In this document: piece by piece, positions 6,676-13,353 of the stretch | Layout: each line of letters starts with the position of its first letter | Numbering within the stretch: position 1 is the first letter of the stretch | DNA from: Thermoanaerobacterales bacterium | Lineage (GTDB): Bacteria; Bacillota; Desulfotomaculia; Desulfotomaculales; JASEER01 | DNA: 38,625 bases | NCBI GenBank assembly: GCA_030019475.1 | Contig: JASEER010000010.1 | Location: 24,001-62,625 of the forward strand | Reading direction: 5' to 3' | Made by a program: the position numbers and the translations under genes | The notes under the pieces: generated by a model | The model's database searches: none | Told to the model about the DNA's origin: nothing | What the model saw: only the letters and a program-made list of their open reading frames with translations

Positions 6676-8190
6676 TTACTTAAGCAGGGCGGGCATCCCC
6701 ATCAGCGGCCAGATCACGAGGATCATAATGGCCAGGATACCCAGCGTAAGGACGGACGGGATGAGCCCGTAGGTGAAGAACTCCCCGGTCGTGAACTGCT
6801 TGGACTGGTAGGCGATGGCGTTGGGCGCCGCGCCGATCAGCAGTATATAAGGTACGGATGCCATCGAGGTGGCCGCGAAAAGGATCATCTCCGGGTTGAT
6901 CCCCAGGTACTTGCTTACCACCAGCGCGATGGGCAGGGTGATGGCGATGGCGGCCACGTTCATAATGAAGTTCGTCAGCATCATCACCAGGAACGAGATA
7001 GCCAGGACGAACACCAGCCAGTGGGAGTTCACGAACAGGCTCAGGAAGTTCACGGCCATCCACTCGGCGGCGCCCGTCTTCCAGAGGCAGAACCCGATGC
7101 TCATCGCGCCCGCGAAGAGGAGGATGATGTTCCAGGAGATCTTGTGTTCCAAATCCTTCACGTCAAAGAAGCGGAAGAGGAAGAACACCAGTCCGCCGAG
7201 GAGAAGGAGGACACTGCGGTTGATACCCGACAGGGCGGGGACAAATTGCTGCACGACCAGCAGGCCCAGGACGATGGCGGTCACGACTGCGACAAAGATC
7301 TCCTGCCTGGTGATGGGCCCCATCTGCGCGGCCATGGCCTTAACCTTCTCCCGCACGCCCTCGATACGCGTCTTCTCCGGCCGGAAGAGGAGAATGCAGA
7401 GGAGCCATACCATCACGACGAGAACGATACCCAGGGGGAACATATACTTGGAGAACGCCAGGAAGGTCACCGTCTCCCCGGTGAATTCCTGGTACATCCC
7501 GACCGCGGCCGGGTTGCGCGCGCCGCCCATCATAGTCATCATGCTGCCGGCGCCGGCCGCCCAGGCCATCCCGATGAAGAGGCCCTTGCCGAAGCGGGTC
7601 GGCCTCTCGTCGCTGCCGTAAAGGCTCAGGATGACCATCAGGATGGGGAACATGGCCGCGGCGACGGCGGTGTGGGCCATCGCCCAGGTCATGACCATCG
7701 TGATGGCGAAAACACCGAACATTATAACGCGGGTGTCCTCGCCGGCCACCTGGATCATCCTGAAGGCCATACGCTGGGTCAGTCCGGACTTGGAGAAGGC
7801 CAGCCCGACGAAGAGCGCGCCCAGGATGAAGAGCACCGAGGGGTCCATAAAATCGTGGAAGGCGTCAGCGGCCGGGCGGATTCCCCACAGCCCCTGGAAC
7901 ACGCCGATGGCAATGGCCGTAACGCCGATCGGTACAACCTCGAAAACCCACCAGATGCCGGCCATCAGGAACAGGCCGATGGCGCGCTGGCCCTGCTGGG
8001 TGAGGGCGAATTCCTTTCCGCCCGGATCGACCGCCGGGGCGAAGGGAGGCAGGAAGTAGAAGAGGAAAAAGGCTCCCAGTCCCAGGGCGATGAAAAAGAT
8101 CCGGCGCCAGTCAATTGTAGTGCTCGGTGCCGTCATCTCCTTCACGCCGGCCAACCTTTTCTGTTCAACCGCAGTAGCATTGCTCGCCAA
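6676..8190 (-). CDS. SLC13/DASS-family sodium:anion symporter
   Basis: 504 residues with about 11-13 membrane helices. The DASS features are the early IGLFLMAGIWWVFEVVPIGVTA segment, the first-half motif MMTMMGGARNPAAVGMY, the TNFIMNVAAIAITLPIA segment of the second half and the PYILLIGAAPNAIAY motif. Known relatives import dicarboxylates, tricarboxylates or sulfate with sodium; the substrate here is not readable. The TTG at 8190 is preferred over ATG 8208 because AGAGGTGAT lies just upstream with correct spacing, whereas nothing suitable precedes the ATG. Soluble N-terminal ~25 residues precede the first helix. It probably leads an operon with the CBS protein downstream. Confidence 0.9.
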   Translation of the reverse strand: MASNATAVEQKRLAGVKEMTAPSTTIDWRRIFFIALGLGAFFLFYFLPPFAPAVDPGGKEFALTQQGQRAIGLFLMAGIWWVFEVVPIGVTAIAIGVFQGLWGIRPAADAFHDFMDPSVLFILGALFVGLAFSKSGLTQRMAFRMIQVAGEDTRVIMFGVFAITMVMTWAMAHTAVAAAMFPILMVILSLYGSDERPTRFGKGLFIGMAWAAGAGSMMTMMGGARNPAAVGMYQEFTGETVTFLAFSKYMFPLGIVLVVMVWLLCILLFRPEKTRIEGVREKVKAMAAQMGPITRQEIFVAVVTAIVLGLLVVQQFVPALSGINRSVLLLLGGLVFFLFRFFDVKDLEHKISWNIILLFAGAMSIGFCLWKTGAAEWMAVNFLSLFVNSHWLVFVLAISFLVMMLTNFIMNVAAIAITLPIALVVSKYLGINPEMILFAATSMASVPYILLIGAAPNAIAYQSKQFTTGEFFTYGLIPSVLTLGILAIMILVIWPLMGMPALLK

Positions 8191-8295
8191 GGTAATCACC
8201 TCTCTCATTAGTTAGACGGGATTGCCGGCCGCCGGGGCGGGGTCGCTCACGCGGGGCCGAAGGTGCGTTTAATGACAATTTCTTTGCGAACGCTA

Positions 8296-8324
8296 TTGCG
8301 TCTGTAAGCCTGCTGTGCTATACT
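8296..8324 (+). promoter_or_regulatory. Candidate rightward sigma-A promoter in a gene-free region
   Basis: TTGCGT (8296-8301), 17 bases, TATACT (8319-8324). No coding gene follows before the terminator at 8926. Its -10 overlaps that of a minus-strand promoter. Confidence 0.5.
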
Positions 8325-8347
8325 ACCGGTAACGGCCGTGGTGACAA
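8320..8347 (-). promoter_or_regulatory. Candidate leftward sigma-A promoter for the SLC13 operon
   Basis: On the minus strand TTGTCA (8347-8342), 16 bases, TAGTAT (8325-8320). Transcription would start near 8313 and give a ~120-base leader. A 9-base direct repeat TGACAATTT (8273-8281 and 8342-8350) covers the -35 and a point inside the leader. Confidence 0.5.
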
Positions 8348-8925
8348 TTTAATCGCACTCCAGCACTTTGCTATAACGCGCCTTATCACAAGGGATCAGT
8401 CCGGTACGACAGGCGCTTGGCGAGTTCGTCCTGAAGGCTTCCGCCGCGATGAGTGGGGCTCACGGCGGTGGAACGTCTTCGAGGTTTGAATGCCACCTCT
8501 GCCTTTGGATCACCTCCTCGGCCGGTAACCTGTGCCGGGGTTTCCGTGTTGCCGGTTGCGGTAAAGTTTGTGCTCAAAACCTTTGTGCGCAAAACTCCGG
8601 CCATACTTAAGTGACATTTATAGCAAGATGGATGCCAGCTATTCTCGGCGATGGGTGTTTTTATTGTTGACACCCGGCGCGGCGCGGTAAAGACCCGCTT
8701 TGAATTTGACAGAGCGCTTGGCTGCGGCCGCTTTGAGTGACGGCGTACTGACAGTTACCCGGTATAGTGATTAAAGTTCGACACTTAAAACCTGTTTGTT
8801 GGCAGGCTGTGGCGTCCAACAGTACAAGTATTGTGATGACAACCTTTGTGAAATTTAGTACTTTTGGTTGGCTAAAATGTACCACACACCTCCAATGCCG
8901 TCAATATAAATCTGTGGTTTGGCGT
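8348..8925. other. Gene-free region, possible non-coding transcript
   Basis: No frame here has good coding character, a recognisable domain and a ribosome site together. The rightward promoter at 8296 and the terminator at 8926 would delimit a ~630-base RNA. It contains GGATCACCTCCT (8507-8518), identical to the 3' tail of bacterial 16S rRNA; the opposite strand therefore reads as a perfect ribosome site but has no start codon at a usable distance. Confidence 0.3.
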
Positions 8926-8967
8926 AAAAAAACGGCCCTGCGGGATACGACCGGCAGGCCGTTTTTG
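8926..8967 (+). terminator. Bidirectional hairpin terminator
   Basis: ACGGC-C-CTGC pairs with GCAG-GCCGT (one bulged C); an A-run precedes it and TTTTTG follows, so it can work on either strand. Confidence 0.7.
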
Positions 8968-9009
8968 TCCCTACACTCCGTGTCAAAGCCCGGATTTCGG
9001 GCGCCGACA

Positions 9010-9038
9010 TTGACATTTGAAGCCCCCTCCGGTATCAT
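9010..9038 (+). promoter_or_regulatory. Sigma-A promoter of tRNA-Thr
   Basis: TTGACA (9010-9015), 17 bases, TATCAT (9033-9038), ending 34 bases before the tRNA. Confidence 0.8.
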
Positions 9039-9072
9039 AAAATATGTGCCAGGCCGCTGTGTGCCGGGCCGT

Positions 9073-9148
9073 GCTGGCGTAGCTCAGCCGGTAGAGCAGC
9101 GCACTCGTAATGCGCAGGTCGTCGGTTCAAGTCCGACCGCCAGCTCCA
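9073..9148 (+). tRNA. tRNA-Thr (anticodon CGT)
   Basis: A complete 76-base cloverleaf with encoded CCA: acceptor arms GCTGGCG/CGCCAGC, D arm GCTC/GAGC, anticodon arm GCGCA-CTCGTAA-TGCGC with anticodon CGT, T arm GTCGG-TTCAAGT-CCGAC. It reads ACG threonine codons. It is a single-gene unit with its own promoter and terminator. Confidence 0.97.
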
Positions 9149-9159
9149 GTGAAATCAAG

Positions 9160-9188
9160 GCCTCCGGGAAATGTCCGGAGGCTTTTTC
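9160..9188 (+). terminator. Rho-independent terminator of tRNA-Thr
   Basis: GCCTCCGG and CCGGAGGC around a 7-base loop, then TTTTTCGTTT. Confidence 0.93.
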
Positions 9189-9272
9189 GTTTGGTTGCGG
9201 CCCACGTCACTTTGGATGCCGTTAAGGGGTTATTAAGTAAAGGCACGATCAAACCGGGGGAGGGGAATCGCA

Positions 9273-11171
9273 TTGCGTAGCGGATGCCCTAAAGGATTGA
9301 AGGCGTTCCTGGCCATCGCCCTGGCCGGGAGCCTGGTACTCGCCGGTTGCGGCCAAGTGCCTGGGGCGGGGGCCTTGATTACCACGCCCCGGGTTGAGGG
9401 GCCGGTTCAACCGCAACCCGGGGCGGCCGTGTACACGCCCGAGGAACTGGCGAACATCGTCCAACCTTTTCTGCCCGAAGGGGCACGGCTGGAGAAGCCC
9501 TCCGATATGGACGGCGACCAGCGACTGGATCTACCCGCCGTGCAGGCGGCAGACCTGACCGGGGACGGGCAACCGGAGATCATTGCCGGTTACCGCCCGG
9601 GTGCGCCGACCAGTGAGGACGGACCGCAGCCGTCGGCGGGCTCGGTCGGGGCGCTGGTGCTGCGGGCCGACGGTGAGAAGTGGGAGAAGGTCTGGCAGCG
9701 GGAGGGCTTCGGTTACGTCCTGGGCCGGCTGCAGGCCATTGATATCACGGGGGACGGCTGCAACGAGTTGCTGGTCGGTGGCGTGATCGGCATTTCGGCG
9801 GGCGCCGGCCTCGAGATCCTGTCGTGGGACGGCCGGGGTCTGAAGACCATTGCACGCACCGGGTACCACCGCCTGGACATCGAGGATATGCCGGGGATCT
9901 ACGGCCGGGACGGGAAGCCGGAGCTGGCTACGTGGTCAAAGGACACCGGCCCGGCGATGATGGTCGAGGTCCGGCGTTGGGACGGGCAGAAACTGGTGCC
10001 GGCCGGGGATGTCTACGGGACATACTTCCCGAAGGTGGTCACGTACTATCAAGAGTGGGTCAAGAAGATGCCTGAGGCCGCCTTCCTGTGGTACTACTTG
10101 GCCGACGCCCGGGTGAAGGCCGGGGATCCGCAAGGTGCGCTGGAGGCGGTGGATAAGGGCCTGGCCGTGCTTGCGGAATCGGGATACCCGGAGCGCGAGC
10201 GCTTCCTGCTCGTCCGGGGGCGGGCGCTGGCCGGCCTGGGACGCCACCGGGACGCCGTTACCGTTTACACCGGTCTCATCGGCCGGTGGGATGGTACGCC
10301 GGGCCGCCTGGACCAGGGCGGCCTGGCTCCCGTGCGGCGGATGGCGGCCAAAGCCTACTACGGCCGGGGCGAGGCCTACCTGGCGCTGGGTGATGAGGCC
10401 CGGGCGCGCGCCGACTGGGAGCGGGCGCGGGAGCTGGACAAGGACTGGGATAAGCCGGCACGCGCCCTGACGCGCCTGGACCTGGTTGCCTCGGAGCGGC
10501 TGATCGGCGACTGGGTGGCACGGAACCTGCCGGGGGGCGGCGGCGACATCGCCGGACGGCTGGCGGCCTGGGCGAAGGCGCAGACCCTGCCCGGCGGCGA
10601 AAGGCTGATTGTCCGGGGAGTGACGCCGGAGAACAACTACCCCGGCAAGGGCACCCCTCGGATACTCCTGGTGGACTGGGCGGTATCGAAGGAGCCGACG
10701 GCGCCCATGCAGGCGCATGGGGTGTACTGGTCCTGGAACGGCACGCTGCCCTCGCAGGTTGTCTTCTACAGCGTCGACGCCGGCGCGCTCGGGCACGGGC
10801 TGGACCAGAGCCGCGCGGTGATGCAGGCGCGGCAGGAGGGGACGAAGGTGGCTGCGTTCTACGACACGGCCTACGGCGGCAGCGGCAGCCCGGTGCCCGT
10901 CCTATACCTCTGGAGCCTGCAAAAGGACGGCTGGCGGATCCTCTGGCGTTCCGACGCCGCCTCCGAATGGCGGAGTTTTCACGGTAAGATACGGTTCACC
11001 GGTCCCGGTCTGGAGAAGTTCACCCTGGAAAGCGACTCCTGGTACGTGGGTGACGGCAAGGACCAGATCTTCCACGAGGCCAACCCCGGGCCCCACCGGC
11101 AGTACCTGGACACCTGGGAACTGAAGGGTGACGGCTATGAGTTGAAGGAGACACGGACCCTTCCTTCGTAA
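9273..11171 (+). CDS. Lipoprotein with beta-propeller-like and TPR regions
   Basis: 632 residues. A lipoprotein signal with lipobox LVLAGC (cysteine 26) predicts attachment to the outer face of the membrane. Residues about 75-240 hold FG-GAP/VCBS-like repeats (DMDGDQRLDLPAVQAADLTG, DITGDGCNELLVGG), residues about 265-400 hold three or so TPR-like helix pairs (FLWYYLADARVKAGDPQGAL, AYYGRGEAYLALGDEARARA), and the last 200 residues are beta-rich. Such proteins occur widely in Peptococcaceae-like Clostridia without an assigned role. The TTG start has GGGGGAGGGG upstream. It stands alone between the tRNA terminator and its own terminator at 11224. Function unknown; a surface protein-interaction role is plausible. 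Confidence 0.85.
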   Translation: MRSGCPKGLKAFLAIALAGSLVLAGCGQVPGAGALITTPRVEGPVQPQPGAAVYTPEELANIVQPFLPEGARLEKPSDMDGDQRLDLPAVQAADLTGDGQPEIIAGYRPGAPTSEDGPQPSAGSVGALVLRADGEKWEKVWQREGFGYVLGRLQAIDITGDGCNELLVGGVIGISAGAGLEILSWDGRGLKTIARTGYHRLDIEDMPGIYGRDGKPELATWSKDTGPAMMVEVRRWDGQKLVPAGDVYGTYFPKVVTYYQEWVKKMPEAAFLWYYLADARVKAGDPQGALEAVDKGLAVLAESGYPERERFLLVRGRALAGLGRHRDAVTVYTGLIGRWDGTPGRLDQGGLAPVRRMAAKAYYGRGEAYLALGDEARARADWERARELDKDWDKPARALTRLDLVASERLIGDWVARNLPGGGGDIAGRLAAWAKAQTLPGGERLIVRGVTPENNYPGKGTPRILLVDWAVSKEPTAPMQAHGVYWSWNGTLPSQVVFYSVDAGALGHGLDQSRAVMQARQEGTKVAAFYDTAYGGSGSPVPVLYLWSLQKDGWRILWRSDAASEWRSFHGKIRFTGPGLEKFTLESDSWYVGDGKDQIFHEANPGPHRQYLDTWELKGDGYELKETRTLPS

Positions 11172-11174
11172 GTT

Positions 11175-11197
11175 TGGGGTCAAGCACTTAACTTAAA
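11175..11197 (+). repeat. Single arm of the dispersed GGGTCAGGCAC repeat
   Basis: GGGGTCAAGCACTTAACTTAA closely matches one arm of the inverted repeats at 22092-22176 and 23462-23514 (consensus GGGGTCAGGCACTTTxCTTAA). It follows the lipoprotein stop by three bases; no second arm is seen. Confidence 0.55.
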
Positions 11198-11223
11198 AAC
11201 TATACTCAAAGGTCTAAACATAA

Positions 11224-11262
11224 GCCCCGGGGGACACAGGGCGCCCCCGTGGCTTTTCTTTT
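11224..11262 (+). terminator. Rho-independent terminator of the lipoprotein gene
   Basis: GCCCCGGGGG pairs with CCCCCGTGGC (one mismatch) and is followed by TTTTCTTTT. Confidence 0.85.
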
Positions 11263-11269
11263 GGAGCGA

Positions 11270-11285
11270 TGGCACGGTTCTTGCT
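11270..11285 (+). promoter_or_regulatory. Sigma-54 (-24/-12) promoter of the LldP-type permease
   Basis: TGGCAC-GGTTC-TTGCT matches the sigma-54 consensus TGGCACNNNNNTTGCW at every defined position. Transcription should start near 11295-11297, right at the first in-frame ATG, which argues that translation starts further downstream at TTG 11331. Confidence 0.88.
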
Positions 11286-11330
11286 AAAAAGGTTATGGTG
11301 ACAACCATAGCCGACGAAGGGGTTTTGACA

Positions 11331-13127
11331 TTGCCGGAGAAACAGTCGACGCAAACCCAAAGAGTTAAGCACAAAAGCAGGGTGGGAACCGTCGGGCGCC
11401 TGCGCTGGGCGCCGGCCCTTTTACTCGGGGGGGTTCTCCTCTGGCCCGCGGCCTGGGCGGCGGGGGCGGTCCTTTTCGAGGGGACGCGGACCTGGACGCA
11501 GGCCTACGCTCCCGTTGCGGGCAGCGTGGGGTGGTCCTCCCTGGCCGCGGCGCTGCCCATTGTTATCATCTTCGTCTTCCTGGCGGGGTTGCGCCGGCCC
11601 GCGCTGACCTCGGCCCTGCTCGGCCTCCTGGCGACCGGCGCGCTGGCCGTTTTGGTCTGGGGCATGCCCGCCCGCCTGGCCGTCAACAGCGCCCTCTTTG
11701 GGATGCTGATGGCCGTCTTTCCCATCCTCTGGACGCTGCTGAACGCCGTGTGGATCTTTAACATGCTGGTCGACAGCGGGTACTTCGACGTCCTGAAACG
11801 CTCCCTCTACCGCGTGACCCGCGACCGCCGCCTACAGACGCTGTTGATCGGTTTCGGCTTCACCACCCTGCTCGAGGCCATCGCCGCCTTCGGCGCACCG
11901 ATCGCCATCGTCGCCGGGATGCTGGTCGGTTTCGGGTTTCCTCCGATGCTGGCCGCGGTAATCACGCTCCTTAGCGATACAACCATCGCCTCCTGGGGCA
12001 CGCAGGGCATGCCGGTGATGGTCCTGAATTCGGTGACCGACCTGGATATCGGTTCCCTGGCGGCCGTCATCGGCCTGCAGACGCCGGTGGCCACCGCCCT
12101 CTTCCCGCCGGTCGTCGTCCTGCTGGTGGCGGGTTGGAAGGGGCTCCGGGAGGTATGGCCGGCGGCGGGAGCCATGGGCTTGGCCTACCTGGGGGTCGCC
12201 GTGGTCACCGCCTTCTACACCGGGCCGTACATCGTCGGCATCGCCGCCTCCCTGGCGGCCATCGCCACCCTGCTGGCGATCCTGCGCTTCTGGTCACCCC
12301 GCACGACCTGGCTTCTGGACGGGGACGGCGAGGATGAGAAGGGCGGGGCGCCGGACGGCGAGGACCTGAATCCGGTCACGGTACTGCGCGCCTGGTCGCC
12401 CTACCTCCTGCTGGTCCTGGTGGTCGGCCTGGTGAACAGCACCACGTTGAAGATCTGGCTGGCGCGCCTCTGGACGGTGAGCATCCCCTGGCCGGGCCTG
12501 CACAACGCCGTCATGAAAACGGCTCCCGTGACCGCCGGCCCGGAACCCTACGCCGCGGTGTACAGCCAGCCGGTGCTGGCCGTAGGGGGTACCCTGGTCC
12601 TGGCCGCCGGCATCCTGGCGGCGCTGACTCTGGGGGTCAGGCCCTCGCGGGCCGCCGTCATCTACGCCTTAACGCTGCGGCAGTTGCTCAAGCCGGGCGG
12701 CACGATCGTAATGATCCTGGGCATCGCCTATCTGATGAACTACTCCGGCATGACCTACACCATCGGCCTGGCGTTCGCCTCCACCGGATTCTGGTTTCCG
12801 ATGGCGACGGTGCTCCTGGGGATGGTCGGCTGCACCCTGGCGGGAAGCGTGGCCGCATCCAACGCCCTCTTCGGCAACCTCGCCGTCGTCGGCGGGCAGC
12901 AGCTCGGACTTGATCCCACCTTCGCCGCCGCCACCCTCAGCTCCGGGGGCACGATGGGCAAGGCGGTGGCCTTCCAGGACATTGTTATCGCCACCGCGGC
13001 CTTGAAACTGCACAACAAGGAAGGGGAACTCATCCGGCGCGTCTTCTGGATCAGCGTTTTCTTCGCCGTCTTCCTTGGCGCCCTGGCCATGGCTCAGCAG
13101 CACTGGCTGCCGGCATTGATCCGGTAA
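11331..13127 (+). CDS. lldP: LldP-type lactate/glycolate permease
   Basis: 598 residues with about 13-14 membrane helices and the length typical of the lactate permease family (TC 2.A.14). Recognisable family segments include NSALFGMLMAVFPILWTL, LIGFGFTTLLEAIAAFGAPI, LSDTTIASWGTQGMPV, LMNYSGMTYTIG and GCTLAGSVAASNALFGNL; the C-terminal half keeps the SSGGTMGKAVAFQDIV pattern. It should import lactate or a related 2-hydroxy acid with protons. TTG 11331 was chosen because GAAGGGG lies 8 bases upstream and because the sigma-54 promoter would start transcripts at about the upstream ATG (11295). The adjacent downstream gene is a sigma-54 activator, its likely regulator. Confidence 0.9.
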   Translation: MPEKQSTQTQRVKHKSRVGTVGRLRWAPALLLGGVLLWPAAWAAGAVLFEGTRTWTQAYAPVAGSVGWSSLAAALPIVIIFVFLAGLRRPALTSALLGLLATGALAVLVWGMPARLAVNSALFGMLMAVFPILWTLLNAVWIFNMLVDSGYFDVLKRSLYRVTRDRRLQTLLIGFGFTTLLEAIAAFGAPIAIVAGMLVGFGFPPMLAAVITLLSDTTIASWGTQGMPVMVLNSVTDLDIGSLAAVIGLQTPVATALFPPVVVLLVAGWKGLREVWPAAGAMGLAYLGVAVVTAFYTGPYIVGIAASLAAIATLLAILRFWSPRTTWLLDGDGEDEKGGAPDGEDLNPVTVLRAWSPYLLLVLVVGLVNSTTLKIWLARLWTVSIPWPGLHNAVMKTAPVTAGPEPYAAVYSQPVLAVGGTLVLAAGILAALTLGVRPSRAAVIYALTLRQLLKPGGTIVMILGIAYLMNYSGMTYTIGLAFASTGFWFPMATVLLGMVGCTLAGSVAASNALFGNLAVVGGQQLGLDPTFAAATLSSGGTMGKAVAFQDIVIATAALKLHNKEGELIRRVFWISVFFAVFLGALAMAQQHWLPALIR

Positions 13128-13148
13128 TGGAGACGCCCGCGTCCGCCG

Positions 13149-13193
13149 GCCCGCCCGGCTGATGCAGAAATGCATCAGCCGGGCGGGCCTCTT
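13149..13193 (+). terminator. Terminator-like 18-bp perfect hairpin after lldP
   Basis: Arms 13149-13166 and 13171-13188 are perfectly complementary (18 bp) around a GAAA tetraloop, followed by CTCTTTG, a weak U-tract. The inner part is the palindrome TGATGCA-GAAA-TGCATCA, which recurs at 15078. Confidence 0.7.
13160..13177. promoter_or_regulatory. Putative activator-binding palindrome, copy 1
   Basis: TGATGCA-N4-TGCATCA, identical in arms and spacing to the site at 15078-15095. It lies about 180 bases upstream of the activator start, a place for autoregulation, but is embedded in a terminator-like stem. Confidence 0.5.
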
Positions 13194-13353
13194 TGTGCGC
13201 GGTCCCCCGCTCAACCGCGACGGACCGGGGCACCCCGGTACCCCGATGCCATTTTCTATCACCCCTGCCGGAAAACAGAAGGCCCCTGTGCCAGGAGATG
13301 TGTCGCGTAATATCGAAACAAGATATAAAACCGTATCGGCAGGAGGGGGACGG

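Noticed and set aside
5908-8211. 767-residue plus-strand frame opposite the CBS and SLC13 genes
   Set aside because: Composition is rich in H, D, E, R, G repeats typical of the antisense of GC-rich membrane genes; no domain and no ribosome site.
8386-8673. 95-residue minus-strand frame in the gene-free region
   Set aside because: No good start; the perfect ribosome site at 8507-8518 inside it has no start codon at a usable distance and the peptide matches nothing known to me.
8767-9225. 152-residue frame across the tRNA-Thr region
   Set aside because: Runs through the tRNA, its promoter and its terminator.
13200-13353. Sigma-54 promoter for the activator gene itself
   Set aside because: No TGGCAC-N5-TTGC match in this stretch; only partial GGCAC strings with wrong partners.
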